A DNA stretch of 64,000 nt from Saccharomonospora marina XMU15 (GTDB lineage Bacteria; Actinomycetota; Actinomycetes; Mycobacteriales; Pseudonocardiaceae): contig NZ_CM001439.1 in the NCBI RefSeq assembly GCF_000244955.1, positions 2,942,628-3,006,627 of the forward strand, given 5' to 3'. Shown here in pieces: positions 35,834-45,127 of the stretch. The notes under the pieces are model-generated. The model searched no databases, had not been told where the DNA came from, and was given only the letters and a program-made list of their open reading frames with translations. A program made the position numbers and the translations under genes. Positions within the stretch are counted from its first letter, which is position 1; the number at the start of each line of letters is the position of its first letter.

Positions 35834-36721
35834 ATGCAGCAACCACTGTTCAGCTCCGTCGACGAGGTCGTCGAGCGGCTCGCCGGTGCCGGGTATCTCG
35901 CCTCCAACGCGGTGGCCACGACAGTGTTCCTCGCCGACCGGCTGGGCAAGCCGCTACTGGTCGAGGGCCCTGCGGGGGTGGGCAAGACCGAGTTGGCGCG
36001 CGCGCTGGCGCAGGCCACGGGCAGCGAGCTGGTGCGGCTGCAGTGTTACGAGGGCATCGATGAGGCCCGCGCGCTGTACGAGTGGAACCACGCCAAGCAG
36101 TTGCTGCGCATCACCGCCGCGCGGGACGAGCGGTGGGACTCCACACGCGAGGAGGTGTTCAGTGAGGAGTACCTGCTCGCCCGCCCGCTGCTCACCGCCA
36201 TCCGCAACCCGAACCCGACCGTGCTGCTCATCGACGAGACCGACAAGGCCGACGTCGAGATGGAGGGGCTGCTGCTGGAGGTACTCGGTGACTTTCAGGT
36301 GACGGTGCCCGAGTTGGGCACCATCACGGCGGCGCGCAGGCCGCTCGTGCTGCTGACCTCCAACGCCACCAGGGAACTGTCCGAGGCGCTCAAGCGGCGC
36401 TGCCTGTTCCTGCACCTCGACTTCCCTTCGCCGCAGCTGGAACGCGACATCGTGACGCTGCACGTTCCCGAGCTCGATGTTCGACTCGCCGAGTCGCTGG
36501 TCAGGGTGGTCGGCGCGTTGCGAGGTATGGAGCTGCGCAAGGCACCCTCGATCGCCGAGACCGTGGACTGGGCTCGCACGCTGCTCGCCCTGGGAGCCGA
36601 CACCGTCGACGAGCAGTTGGTTCGGACCAGCCTGGGCGTGCTGCTGAAGTACCAGGCCGACCACCGCAAGGCGATGACGCAACTGCGGCTGGACAGCCTG
36701 CTGGACCCGGCGTCACCGTGA
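35834..36721 (+). CDS. MoxR family AAA ATPase
   Basis: The 295-residue AAA+ protein has Walker A LLVEGPAGVGKTELARALA, Walker B TVLLIDETDKADVEMEG, sensor-like VLLTSNATRELSEALKRRCL (arginine finger) and a C-terminal lid. MoxR ATPases act as metal-insertion or assembly chaperones with VWA-domain partners. The GTGA overlap with the next gene shows a coupled pair, as for CoxD/CoxE of CO dehydrogenase maturation, though no molybdenum hydroxylase is in the window. Confidence 0.93.
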   Translation: MQQPLFSSVDEVVERLAGAGYLASNAVATTVFLADRLGKPLLVEGPAGVGKTELARALAQATGSELVRLQCYEGIDEARALYEWNHAKQLLRITAARDERWDSTREEVFSEEYLLARPLLTAIRNPNPTVLLIDETDKADVEMEGLLLEVLGDFQVTVPELGTITAARRPLVLLTSNATRELSEALKRRCLFLHLDFPSPQLERDIVTLHVPELDVRLAESLVRVVGALRGMELRKAPSIAETVDWARTLLALGADTVDEQLVRTSLGVLLKYQADHRKAMTQLRLDSLLDPASP

Positions 36722-38109
36722 CCGGCGAGGCGCTGTCCACCCGGCTGGTGGAGTTCGGCGGCGCGCTGCGGGAACACGGTGTCGCTGTCGGCCCCGGCGA
36801 AACCGTCGACGCGGCGGCGGCGGTGGATGTGCTCGGGCTGGCCGACCGGGCCCGGCTGCGCGAGGCGCTGGCCGCGACACTGCTGCGCCGATCGGGGCAG
36901 CGTCAGGTGTTCGACGCCTTGTTCGACCTCTACTTCCCCGCCGCCGTGGGAATGTCGCAGGCCACCGCCACCGTGACCGACACCGCGCCGGACACGGTCG
37001 CGCGGCTGCGGGACGAACTCGTGACCGCGCTCGCCGCCGGTGACGTGGAACGGCTGCGTGCGCTGGCGGCCGCCGGGGTGGACGCGTTCGGCCGGTTCGG
37101 CCCCGCGGGCGAGGGCGGCTCGGGTGGCGCGGCGGAACTGAGTGGGTGGTCGGCGCATCAGACGTTGGAGCTGCTCCGGCCGCAGGCCCTGTTGAGCCGG
37201 GTGTTGGAGGCCATGCGGGCGGCGGGCGCGTTCGAGCGTGCCCTCGCCGAGCGGCAGGCGAGGACGGCCATCGCCGGGTTCGGTGAGCAGGTTCGGGCCG
37301 AGGCCCGTCGCCGGACAGCCGAGGTGCGTGGCCGTGACCGCGTCGCCCGGCACGCGGTGGCCCCTCCCCCTGAACTGGTGCCCTTCACCAGCGCGAGCCG
37401 CGAGCAACTGGAGCAGCTACGCAGGACCGTGCGGCCGTTGTCGCGCAAGCTGGCCACCCGTCTGGCCGCCCGCGCGCGGCGTGCCCGGCGTGGCAGGGTG
37501 GACCTGCGCCGGACCTTGCGCAGGTCGCTGGCCACCGGTGGCGTCGCGATGCGGCCCGCGTGGCGGCAGCGTCGCCCCGGCAGGCCGGAACTGGTGCTGC
37601 TGTGCGACATGTCCGGCTCGGTAGCCGGGTTCGCGCAGTTCACGCTGCTGCTCATGCAGGCGCTGTCCGACCAGTTCGGCAAGGTCCGCAGCTTCGCGTT
37701 CGTGGGTATGACCGACGAAGTCACCGAACTGGTGCGCGAGGGCGCGCAAGAGCCGGAGAACCTCGCGGCGCGGATCATGTCCCAGGCGAGGCTGACCCGA
37801 TGGGGTACCAGCAGCGACTACGGCGACTCGCTTGCCACGTTCGTGTCGAAGTGGCTGGACGCCGTGGGGCCGCGCACGAGTGTGCTGATCCTCGGTGACG
37901 GGCGCACCAACGGTGGTGACCCGAACCTGCCCGCGTTGCGTGAGATCGCCGAGCGTGCCCGGCACGTGTACTGGCTCAATCCCGAGCCCGAGGGCCTGTG
38001 GGGCACCGGTGATTCGGCGGCGCGGCGGTACGCGCGGGTGGTGCCGATGTACGAGTGCCGCGACGTCCGGCAACTGTCCAGGCTGGTCACCGAACTACTG
38101 CCCGGCTGA
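36718..38109 (+). CDS. VWA domain (CoxE-like) protein partner of MoxR
   Basis: The 463-residue protein has a helical N-terminal half rich in Arg and Ala. The von Willebrand A-type domain follows (about 285-460): PELVLLCDMSGSVAGFAQFT provides the DxSxS MIDAS motif, with RLTRWGTSSDYGDSLATFVS and VLILGDGRTNGGDPNLPALR. CoxE-type proteins work with MoxR/CoxD ATPases in maturation of metal cofactors or in complex remodelling. It overlaps the MoxR stop (GTGA) and is certainly co-translated with it. Confidence 0.92.
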   Translation: MTGEALSTRLVEFGGALREHGVAVGPGETVDAAAAVDVLGLADRARLREALAATLLRRSGQRQVFDALFDLYFPAAVGMSQATATVTDTAPDTVARLRDELVTALAAGDVERLRALAAAGVDAFGRFGPAGEGGSGGAAELSGWSAHQTLELLRPQALLSRVLEAMRAAGAFERALAERQARTAIAGFGEQVRAEARRRTAEVRGRDRVARHAVAPPPELVPFTSASREQLEQLRRTVRPLSRKLATRLAARARRARRGRVDLRRTLRRSLATGGVAMRPAWRQRRPGRPELVLLCDMSGSVAGFAQFTLLLMQALSDQFGKVRSFAFVGMTDEVTELVREGAQEPENLAARIMSQARLTRWGTSSDYGDSLATFVSKWLDAVGPRTSVLILGDGRTNGGDPNLPALREIAERARHVYWLNPEPEGLWGTGDSAARRYARVVPMYECRDVRQLSRLVTELLPG

Positions 38110-38251
38110 TCGCACTCCGGGCTCGAACCGGATTGGGCAGAATGCGTTCGGCGTCCGCACCCGGCGGTGGTCGAACCAGCCGGGTTGGTCGGGCGTCTCA
38201 GGACAGCGCGCACCAGCTGGGGGCGCCATGAGGCACGGAAAGGCCGCAACC

Positions 38252-38821
38252 ATGACACAACCGCCGCAGTCGGCGCAGCCGCCGCACCGGCAGCCAGGAC
38301 CGTACCCGCAGGGCGGCCAGGCGCCACCCGGTGGCTATCCACAGCCCTTCGCCCAGTACCCCGCCGCGCCGCAGGCCGAGTACGCCCCGCGGCCGCCGAA
38401 GAAGCGGACCGGCCTGTGGCTGGGGTTGTCCGCGTGGGCGGTCAGCGCCACGGCTTTCCTCGTCACCGGGTTCCTGGCCCCAGGTTTCCTGATCGACGAC
38501 GACGGTGACGTCGATGCGGGTGACAGTCCGGCGGCCGCGGTGACCGAACAGATCGCGCAGGGCTTCGCCGACAAGGACCGGGCCGCGCTCGACGAACTGG
38601 TCTGCGCCGGTTCGGAACCGGAGGTCGGCGGCTACACGCGAGAGGCGGTGTTCGTGGAGTCGTTCCAGCTGCGAGGTCCGGTGCGGGAATCGGGCAACAC
38701 CGCGACCGTCACCGCTGATGTGGTGCTGGAGGCCGAAGGCCGGCAGACGAAGGGCGCGATACGCATTGAGCTGGCCAACGAGGCCGGGGGTTGGTGCTGG
38801 AAGCACGCCACCGAAATGTGA
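38252..38821 (+). CDS. Pro/Gln-rich membrane protein with an extracytoplasmic domain
   Basis: The 189-residue product opens with a Pro/Gln/Gly-rich cytoplasmic stretch (MTQPPQSAQPPHRQPG). One transmembrane helix follows (about 55-75; LSAWAVSATAFLVTGFLA) and then a domain of about 100 residues with two cysteines (DELVCAGSEP, GWCWKHATEM). Layout matches the actinobacterial DUF4878/Rv0361-like small membrane proteins, but the family assignment is weak. ATG 38252 follows GGAAAGG; an in-frame ATG at 38228 is the alternative. Confidence 0.7.
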   Translation: MTQPPQSAQPPHRQPGPYPQGGQAPPGGYPQPFAQYPAAPQAEYAPRPPKKRTGLWLGLSAWAVSATAFLVTGFLAPGFLIDDDGDVDAGDSPAAAVTEQIAQGFADKDRAALDELVCAGSEPEVGGYTREAVFVESFQLRGPVRESGNTATVTADVVLEAEGRQTKGAIRIELANEAGGWCWKHATEM

Positions 38822-38822
38822 C

Positions 38823-38862
38823 AGTCGGTGGTCCCGCTCCACTGTGGGCGGGACCACCGACT
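38823..38862. terminator. Strong hairpin between convergent genes
   Basis: AGTCGGTGGTCCCGC and GCGGGACCACCGACT are perfect 15-bp arms around a 10-base loop. It lies 2 bases after the stop at 38821 and before the convergent DUF6114 gene, so it probably serves both directions. Confidence 0.85.
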
Positions 38863-38932
38863 CGGTCCGATCAACGTGTCTCGTCCGCTCAGGGACACGC
38901 TTCCTTCCGCAGGCGGCCGATCAACCGTCCGG

Positions 38933-40327
38933 TCACCGGGCGCTGATGGCGATGTGGCCGTTCGCGGAACTGGCCACCATGATCGGCTGGTTCGCGGAGA
39001 CGTCGGTCATCGTGATCGGCATTTTCGGGGTCAGCGACTTGAGCGCCTTCATCAGCTGCGACTCGGCGTTTCCTGGAGTCAGCGTCACAGGAACACCCAT
39101 CAGATTGCCGGAGAACTTCGCGGCGAAAAGGACGATGTCGCCGCTGAGGTCGAACGACGGGCTCGTCATGACCGTGGTGCGGCCGTTGTGCGAGATGTCA
39201 CCTCGCATCCCGTCGTAGGCCCTGAAGGTGGCCGCGGTGAACTTCATCATCCGCACCGAACCGCCACCGGCAAGCGGGACGTCGGCAACACCTTCGTAGG
39301 CGAACCCCGTCACGTGGACACTTCCCGACTGCAGCACGACCGGTGCGGTGTAGGCACGGATACCGGCCGTTCCGGACGCCCGCTTGCTGTCCTGCTGCTC
39401 CTCGTCCTTGTTCTCGTCGTCCGGAACCCCGGGCAGTCCGGTCACGGGCGGAACGGGCACCTCGAGCGACGGCAGGCCAGGCACGGACGGTGCGGGCACG
39501 ACACCCGAGGAGTCCGGATCCTCCGGCGCGGGTGTGGTGCTCGGCGAGCAGAAGACGATCAGGTCGCACTCGTCGGCATGGCGGAGCTGTGACGCTTGCG
39601 AGGCTTCGGCGGAGCCCGCCACCAGCAGCGGGCCGACCACGGCAGCCGTCATTGCCCACACCAGCAGCGCTCGGCCCTTTCCCAGCCGCACTCGACCGCC
39701 CCGCACGAAGCCCAGCGCTTTGCCGGTGTTTCCCGCGCCGGCATCGGAAGCGGGCCTAACGGTGCGGTCGGCCTCGTCAGCAGCGCCGGCAGCGGAGGTG
39801 TCCTCACCGGCCTTCGCCTCTCCGGTGGTCTGCGGCCCGCTGCCGCTCGACGTGCCCGAGTCCAAGCCCGCCGAGTCGGCCGAGCGCTGCGTCCAGCCGA
39901 ACGCCAGCGAGCCGCCGATGATCCCCAGCAGCATTCCCAGCATGAAGCCGCCGAAGTTCGTCGCGGGGAACGAGACGATTCCGCCCAGTACCCCGATGAC
40001 CGCGTAGAACGTCTTGTGTGCCGGGTCGAACCAGAGCAGCAGGCCGCAGGCGGTCAACATGGCGCCGATGACGACGCCGGAGACACCTCCGACGCCCATG
40101 TGCATAACCAGACCTACCGCGCCCTTCATGAACACGTCGAACAGCGGTAGGCAAAGCAGCTCGATTCCCGCCACGGCCAGCAGGAGTCCACCCCAGAACG
40201 GACGCGACCGCCGCCACTGCCGGAAGGTCTTGCGGCGGGGTTGGGCGCCTGCGGCTTCTGCGCTCTTTTCGGCTTTCTCGGCTTTTCCGGAAGCCTCGCC
40301 GCGGGCCGCGTCCGCGTTGCCGGACAT
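38933..40327 (-). CDS. DUF6114-type membrane protein with long exported C-terminal domain
   Basis: The protein (about 464 residues) starts with a charged Ala/Glu/Lys region. Four hydrophobic segments follow (about 45-140), typical of DUF6114, then a low-complexity acidic region, another hydrophobic segment (LLVWAMTAAVVGPLLVAGSA) and a Pro-rich linker. It ends in a beta-rich domain of about 150 residues (IRAYTAPVVLQSGSVHVTGF). That end resembles the neighbouring DUF6230 fold. ATG 40327 follows TGGAGG; a GTG at 40336 overlaps the preceding stop. Function unknown. Confidence 0.82.
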   Translation of the reverse strand: MSGNADAARGEASGKAEKAEKSAEAAGAQPRRKTFRQWRRSRPFWGGLLLAVAGIELLCLPLFDVFMKGAVGLVMHMGVGGVSGVVIGAMLTACGLLLWFDPAHKTFYAVIGVLGGIVSFPATNFGGFMLGMLLGIIGGSLAFGWTQRSADSAGLDSGTSSGSGPQTTGEAKAGEDTSAAGAADEADRTVRPASDAGAGNTGKALGFVRGGRVRLGKGRALLVWAMTAAVVGPLLVAGSAEASQASQLRHADECDLIVFCSPSTTPAPEDPDSSGVVPAPSVPGLPSLEVPVPPVTGLPGVPDDENKDEEQQDSKRASGTAGIRAYTAPVVLQSGSVHVTGFAYEGVADVPLAGGGSVRMMKFTAATFRAYDGMRGDISHNGRTTVMTSPSFDLSGDIVLFAAKFSGNLMGVPVTLTPGNAESQLMKALKSLTPKMPITMTDVSANQPIMVASSANGHIAISAR

Positions 40328-40335
40328 CGCCTCCA

Positions 40336-40923
40336 CTAGCAGGCTCCGCCCCGTGTGACGGACATGGTGAAGTCGGGCATGGCGATGGTGCCTGCCGCCA
40401 TCTCCCTGGCCTGCATGGCGGGGCCGTCCAGGGTGATCGACGAGGCCTGCATGCCGAAGGCACCCTCGGTGCCGGTGTAGCCGGGAACGGCGCTGAGCGA
40501 ACTGGCGTCCTGCCCCATGACGATGTCGTTCATGACGCCGTTGCCGCCGAAGTCCTTCACGATGAAGGCGACGTTGGTGCCGGAGACCGGCTTCTCGCCG
40601 CCGCCTGCCTTCAGCAGGGTGGTGATCGGCCCCGTCTTGATCTCCATGCAGAAGTCCTTGATGTCGGCCTGCCGCAGCGCGTTGGTCGCGACGTAGTGCT
40701 GCTTGCCGTCCTGAGTGGACAGGGTCTGACCGTAGTGGACGTATCCGGTTCCCGAGACACTGCTGGCGGTGGCGCGGAAGGGCTCACCGGATACGGAGAA
40801 CGACGTGGCGAGCGCGCCCTCGGCGGTGAGAGCGACCAGAGTCCCGCTCACCGCCACAGCCGGTACCAGCAACGTGGCGAACCGCTTCCAACTGACCTGT
40901 CCTGACACCTTCACAGACGACAT
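40336..40923 (-). CDS. DUF6230 family exported protein
   Basis: The 195-residue protein starts MSSVKVSGQVSWKRFATLLV with a signal-peptide-like hydrophobic stretch (LLVPAVAVSGTLVALTAEGALA) and has a beta-rich domain (SFSVSGEPFRATASSVSGTG, then ITTLLKAGGGEKPVSGTNVA). Streptomyces homologues lie next to DUF6114 genes in the same order. The stop overlaps the next start by a few bases, so the two are co-transcribed. Probably secreted or surface-exposed; role unknown. Confidence 0.82.
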   Translation of the reverse strand: MSSVKVSGQVSWKRFATLLVPAVAVSGTLVALTAEGALATSFSVSGEPFRATASSVSGTGYVHYGQTLSTQDGKQHYVATNALRQADIKDFCMEIKTGPITTLLKAGGGEKPVSGTNVAFIVKDFGGNGVMNDIVMGQDASSLSAVPGYTGTEGAFGMQASSITLDGPAMQAREMAAGTIAMPDFTMSVTRGGAC

Positions 40924-41354
40924 GGCTCTCCTTCTGACGCGACGGGTATGCGAAACCGCCCCGGTCGGCGCGTTGCGATGCAGGGTGTGCGTCGCACACG
41001 TGGTCCGGGACATCGACGCTTTCGGCCGTGTTGAGCCTGAGCGTGTGTCGAGGTTTGCTGCGGGCACGCATGCCCCGCGACAGTTCGGGTGTCAAGCCGG
41101 TATGCAGCGACGGTGAGCTATGCCGAAACCCACCGCATGACCCGACTCCGTTGTGCCATGCAACCTCCGCGCTTATGGCGGCGATCACATTAAGATCACC
41201 GTAGACGGGTGTCAAGCACTAGTGTGTGGACGACTGTCCAATTTGTCGGCTTCCGTTGTGCGCGGGAAGAAGCCGCGCGGTCGTGCCTGCCGTCAGGCGA
41301 GGTGTCTTCGGCAGCCGCGTTGTCGCCGTGCTGGTCGAGGTGCTGCTACGACGG
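40924..41354. other. Upstream region of the DUF6230-DUF6114 operon
   Basis: This 431-base gap holds no convincing gene. It is the 5' region of the minus-strand DUF6230 gene and the 3' end of the arylamine acetyltransferase gene. A patch around 41185-41205 has two GATCAC motifs spaced by TTAA (GATCACATTAAGATCACC), which could be a regulator site or -10 element, but this is not strong. Confidence 0.4.
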
Positions 41355-42173
41355 CTACAGCTGTCGTAGCGCGTCCAACTCGTCGGACGTGGGTTCCACA
41401 CCGAGGTCGTGCAGCACCTCCTCCAGGCGCGCGGGCGGCACGGGAAAGTGCTCCTGGCGCCCGTCGGCGTGGTCGTGGTGCAACTGATGGCCGACCAGCT
41501 TGCGGGAAAGACCGTGGTCGAGTCGCTTCACGATCAGCTGGCCGGTGAACGGTGAATCGGGGTGGGTGGCGACATAGTGGTTGCCTATCTCGTAGTCGAC
41601 CGGCCGCTGCGGTTCGTCGCCGATGGCCTGCACCGCCGTCCAGCCCTGCTCGGTCTCGGCCTCCAGCCGCCACTCACCGGCGGCTCGGGTCAACCGGTGT
41701 TTCCAGCCCGCCTGGTCGACGACGGTGCCGTCGCGAAGCGGCATCGGATGCATGATGGAGGCGCCGAAGCCGACGTCGGCGAGGAAATCCGAGCCCTCGA
41801 TCCGAACGACGACGTTCATGTGCGTGCGCGCGCCGGTGCTGTCGGGATAGACACGGGAGGCGCGCCGCGAGACCTCGTAACCCAGGCACTCCAGGGCCGC
41901 GGCGAACAGCAGACCGTGCTCGTAGCAGTAGCCGCCCCGGCTGCGGCGCACGAGTTTGGCGGTGATGGAGCCGAGGTCTAGCCGGGGACTGCGACCGATC
42001 GCCGGGTCGAGGTTCTCGAACGGGATGGTGCGCACATGCGCCTGGTGCAGGGCGTGCAGCGCCGTGATCGACGGCTCGGAGCGGGTCTGCCCGATCCGCT
42101 CGAGGTAGGCGTCCAGGTCGAGGTCCGCACTACCCCACTCGTCGCCGGGCCTGCCCGGCTGTGACTGTGTCAT
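41355..42173 (-). CDS. nat: Arylamine N-acetyltransferase
   Basis: The 272-residue protein is an arylamine N-acetyltransferase. The catalytic triad is Cys in RSRGGYCYEHGLLFAAALEC, His in GARTHMNVVVRIE and Asp in FLADVGFGASIMHP. TIPFENLDPAIGR at the N-terminus is also typical. It transfers acetyl from acetyl-CoA to aromatic amines; in mycobacteria NAT relates to cholesterol degradation genes, which are not seen here. The adjacent sigma gene is on the same strand. Confidence 0.94.
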   Translation of the reverse strand: MTQSQPGRPGDEWGSADLDLDAYLERIGQTRSEPSITALHALHQAHVRTIPFENLDPAIGRSPRLDLGSITAKLVRRSRGGYCYEHGLLFAAALECLGYEVSRRASRVYPDSTGARTHMNVVVRIEGSDFLADVGFGASIMHPMPLRDGTVVDQAGWKHRLTRAAGEWRLEAETEQGWTAVQAIGDEPQRPVDYEIGNHYVATHPDSPFTGQLIVKRLDHGLSRKLVGHQLHHDHADGRQEHFPVPPARLEEVLHDLGVEPTSDELDALRQL

Positions 42174-42266
42174 GGCGTCACACTCGCACCTGCAGTGCGG
42201 TGGAGGTCAAGCGACCGTGCCGCACGTGATACCCCACCGTCCCTGCCGGTTGCGCGTGCCCGCGAC

Positions 42267-43412
42267 TCAGTCGCGCAGCCGCGCGTTCAGGCGTGCGGCC
42301 TGCCGCGTGAGGTGGTCGCGTTCGGCCAGGTTGGGCGCTGCCCTGGCGGCCTCGGCGTACAGCCGTGCCGAGGTGAGCAGGTCCCCGTCGCGCTCGTGCA
42401 GATACGCCGCGACGGCGGGGTAGCGCGGCAGCGTCGGGTCGAGTTCGGCCAGCGCTGCCAGACCGGCGCGCGGGCCGTCGGCCTCGCCGACGGCGACGGC
42501 CCGGTTCAGGCGTGCCACCGGGCTGTCGGTGAGGCGTACCAGCTCGTCGTACCACTCCACGATCTGCACCCAGTCGGTCTCCTCGGCAGTCCGGGCGTCG
42601 GCGTGCAGCGCCGCGACGGCGGCCTGGGCCTGGTACTCGCCGAGGCGGTCGCGGGCCAGTGCTGCCTGCAGCAGGTCGACACCCTCGGCGATCAGGCGCG
42701 TGTCCCACCGGGTGCGGTCCTGCTCGGCCAGCGGAACGAGCCTGCCGTCGGGACCGGTTCGTGCCGCTCGCCGGGCGTGGTGCAGCAGCATGAGCGCGAG
42801 CAGGCCCGCGACCTCCTCGTGGTCGATCCTGGCCGCCAGCTGGCGAGTGAGCCGGATCGCCTCGGCAGCGAGGTCGATGTCGCCGGAGTAGCCCTCGTTG
42901 AAGACGAGGTATAGCACCCGCAGCACGGTGGCGACGTCACCGGGCTGGTTGAACCGCACGCCGGAGATCGTCCGCTTGGCCCTGCTGATGCGCTGGGCCA
43001 TGGTCGCCTCCGGCACCAGGTAGGCCTGCGCGATCTGACGGGTGGTGAGTCCACCGACCGCGCGCAGCGTGAGCGCGACGGCCGATGCCGGTGTCAACGA
43101 CGGGTGCGCGCACAGGAAATACAGCCACAGCGTGTCGTCCACCTCCTCCCCCTGGCCGGGCGCCGGCTCGGCCTCGACGCGCACCTCGCGGTGCCGCCGG
43201 GACGAGTCGGCGCGGGCGGCATCGAGGAACTTGCGCCACGCCACCGTGATCAGCCAGCCCTTGGGGTCGGCAGGAGGGCGCTGCGGCCACAGGCGCACAG
43301 CCTCGACCAGGGCGTCCTGCACGGCGTCCTCGGCCGCCGCGAAGTCAGCTCCGCGGCGGACGAGCACTCCGATCACGGTGGGGGTGAGGGTCCGCAACAG
43401 GGCCTCGTCCAC
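42267..43412 (-). CDS. ECF42-type RNA polymerase sigma factor with TPR-like C-terminal extension
   Basis: The 381-residue protein has sigma2 (RGADFAAAEDAVQDALVEAV, WLITVAWRKFLDAARAD) and sigma4 (LRAVGGLTTRQIAQAYLVPE, TMAQRISRAKRTISG). A helical C-terminal region of over 200 residues follows (VLRVLYLVFNEGYSGDIDLA, the DUF6596 part), ending in TPR-like helices. This is the layout of ECF42 sigma factors, whose C-terminal extension controls activity and which are encoded with DGPF proteins. The DGPF gene is 6 bases upstream. A second such module lies at 55026-56590. Confidence 0.92.
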   Translation of the reverse strand: MDEALLRTLTPTVIGVLVRRGADFAAAEDAVQDALVEAVRLWPQRPPADPKGWLITVAWRKFLDAARADSSRRHREVRVEAEPAPGQGEEVDDTLWLYFLCAHPSLTPASAVALTLRAVGGLTTRQIAQAYLVPEATMAQRISRAKRTISGVRFNQPGDVATVLRVLYLVFNEGYSGDIDLAAEAIRLTRQLAARIDHEEVAGLLALMLLHHARRAARTGPDGRLVPLAEQDRTRWDTRLIAEGVDLLQAALARDRLGEYQAQAAVAALHADARTAEETDWVQIVEWYDELVRLTDSPVARLNRAVAVGEADGPRAGLAALAELDPTLPRYPAVAAYLHERDGDLLTSARLYAEAARAAPNLAERDHLTRQAARLNARLRD

Positions 43413-43418
43413 CGTGCC

Positions 43419-43826
43419 TCACTCCGTGATGGTCGGCGGCTCGGTGAGGAACGGGCGCAGTTCGAGCCACTCGTGGATCGGCTTGCCGCCCGCGCCAGGA
43501 GCAGCGGACAACTCGCCCGCCAGCTCCAGCGCCCGCTCGTAGCTGTCGACGTCGATCACCATCCAGCCCGCGATCAGGTCCTTGGTCTCGGGGAACGGGC
43601 CGTCGGTCACCGGTGGCCGCCCCTCGCCGTCGTAGCGCACGAAGGTGCCCTCCGGCGACAGCGCCTGACCGTCGACGAATTCGCCGGTGGTCTCCAGCCT
43701 GGCGGCGAAATCCTGCATGTACTGGATGTGGGCGGAGACCTCTTCCGGTGTCCACTGGTCCATCGGCACGTCGTTGACCGCCGCCGGTGCGCCACGGTAG
43801 TGCTTGAGCAGCAGGTACTTGGCCAT
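43419..43826 (-). CDS. YCII-related DGPF-motif protein (partner of the ECF42-type sigma factor)
   Basis: The 135-residue protein starts MAKYLLLKHYRGAPAAVNDV and has the hallmark PPVTDGPFPETKDLIAGWMV (DGPF) followed by a conserved core and the tail HEWLELRPFLTE. It has the ferredoxin-like YCII fold. DGPF proteins accompany ECF42 sigma genes, but their molecular role is not settled. A second ATG 3 bases upstream (MM) is possible; AAGGAGA gives better spacing for ATG 43826. Confidence 0.9.
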   Translation of the reverse strand: MAKYLLLKHYRGAPAAVNDVPMDQWTPEEVSAHIQYMQDFAARLETTGEFVDGQALSPEGTFVRYDGEGRPPVTDGPFPETKDLIAGWMVIDVDSYERALELAGELSAAPGAGGKPIHEWLELRPFLTEPPTITE

Positions 43827-44024
43827 CATGTTCTCCTTGGTGCGATACGGCCCATTGTGACCGTGTTCGCGGCTGGGACGAAGCCGTGCGCGCCTTCTCG
43901 ACATCCTGCCGCGACTTTTTTTCGGCGGACTGCACCCAGCTCTACCCAGACGCCACGTGTTGAGGCGTGTGCCGGTAAGGAAGGTGTCTCGAGCCGCCGC
44001 TGCCCCGAAGGGTGCTAGACGGTG

Positions 44025-44264
44025 GCCCCTGCCTATCGAGAACAGTTCGGCCAGATCGTTGCTGCTTGTGACCACCGGTCGCGTGTTGACGACAGAGTTC
44101 GGTCTGCTGTTCCGTGTGGGGCTGAGCTTGGGCTGTTCGCCGCGCGGCTTGCCTTTCGCCTTGGCCACGGCCACACCTTCGCGGGTTGCGCGTGCGCAGT
44201 AGACGTCGAACTCGGCGAAGGTGGCCAGGGTGTTGAACAGCATCCTGGCCAGCCGGTCGAGCTC
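44025..44264 (-). pseudogene. Serine recombinase (resolvase) remnant
   Basis: ELDRLARMLFNTLATFAEFD, YCARATREGVAVAKAKGKPR and GEQPKLSP match the end of the catalytic domain and the long E-helix/linker of resolvase/invertase family recombinases. NDLAELFSIGR matches the start of the HTH. The N-terminal serine active site is absent and the middle is scrambled (SRPNSVVNTRPVVTSS). No initiation site precedes it. It marks a former mobile element next to the DGPF/sigma module. Confidence 0.75.
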
Positions 44265-44326
44265 GGACCACGAGGCTGTCGCCAGTTCGCACCGCGGAAA
44301 GTGCTGTGATCCAAGCCAGCTAGGGA

Positions 44327-44983
44327 TCATCCGAGGACGAGCGGGAGTTTCGTGCCCAGCTCGCCGAGCTCGACCTTCTCCGCGTCGGTCGGGGCACGTC
44401 GTCCGGTGCCGACCAGCAGCGCATCCTTGTCGGACATCGACGCGGGGAACGCGCCCCCGACGATCCTCTCCAGCATCTCGCGCGACCGGACGAGGCCCTC
44501 GGCGGGCGGCTCCGCTGCGTCCGGGAGGTACGCGATCAGGTCGAGGTGGTGCAGCGTCCATTCCAGGACATACGCGGTGAGGTAGTCGCCCGCGGTCAGC
44601 ACCTTGTCCTGAGTGCGCACACGCAGACCTGGGTCGGTGAGTCCGGCGGCGCGGCCAGCGGCGGAGCCGACGTCATCGAGGTGGAACTTCAGCAGCCGCG
44701 GCTGTTCGTAGGCGGTGGCCAGCCGGGTGATCAGCGCGTCGAGCGGGTCGTTGCCGGTCGGCGGCGTTTCGGCGACGTCCCAGTAGGTGACCGCGTCATG
44801 GGTCGGTTCGATCTCGGCGGGTGTCACGAGGGTGATCAGGACGTCCTGAGCGTCGATGACCAGGTGGCACACCAGATCCCGCACGAGCCAGCCGGTGCAG
44901 CCGGACGGCCGGGCGAAGTCCTCGTCCGGGGTCTCGGCGACCACCCTGCGCAACGCCGTCCAAGTGCGCGAGAAGAGCTCCAC
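44327..44983 (-). CDS. Maleylpyruvate isomerase N-terminal (DinB-like) family protein
   Basis: The 218-residue protein has the mycothiol-dependent DinB/MDMPI fold: LFSRTWTALRRVVAETPDED, FARPSGCTGWLVRDLVCHLV (metal-ligand His) and YVLEWTLHHLDLIAYLPD (HxxxD-like). Members bind a divalent metal and often use mycothiol. The exact reaction is unknown. It begins with GTG at 44983. A second such gene lies at the right edge. Confidence 0.82.
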   Translation of the reverse strand: MELFSRTWTALRRVVAETPDEDFARPSGCTGWLVRDLVCHLVIDAQDVLITLVTPAEIEPTHDAVTYWDVAETPPTGNDPLDALITRLATAYEQPRLLKFHLDDVGSAAGRAAGLTDPGLRVRTQDKVLTAGDYLTAYVLEWTLHHLDLIAYLPDAAEPPAEGLVRSREMLERIVGGAFPASMSDKDALLVGTGRRAPTDAEKVELGELGTKLPLVLG

Positions 44984-45127
44984 GATCGCAAGCTAGCAAC
45001 GCCTGGCCGGCTTGACGACCGATTTCGTCATCCCGCCGGCACCACCTGCCAGCGTCAGGATGCAAGCTGCGACTCGCGTTCGAATGTCGCTGACGGTTCG
45101 CCTGTCGACCAACGCTACAAACAATGT

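Noticed and set aside
41185-41205. GATCAC repeat patch as a regulator site of the DUF6230 operon
   Set aside because: Too short and too far from the start to be convincing without data.
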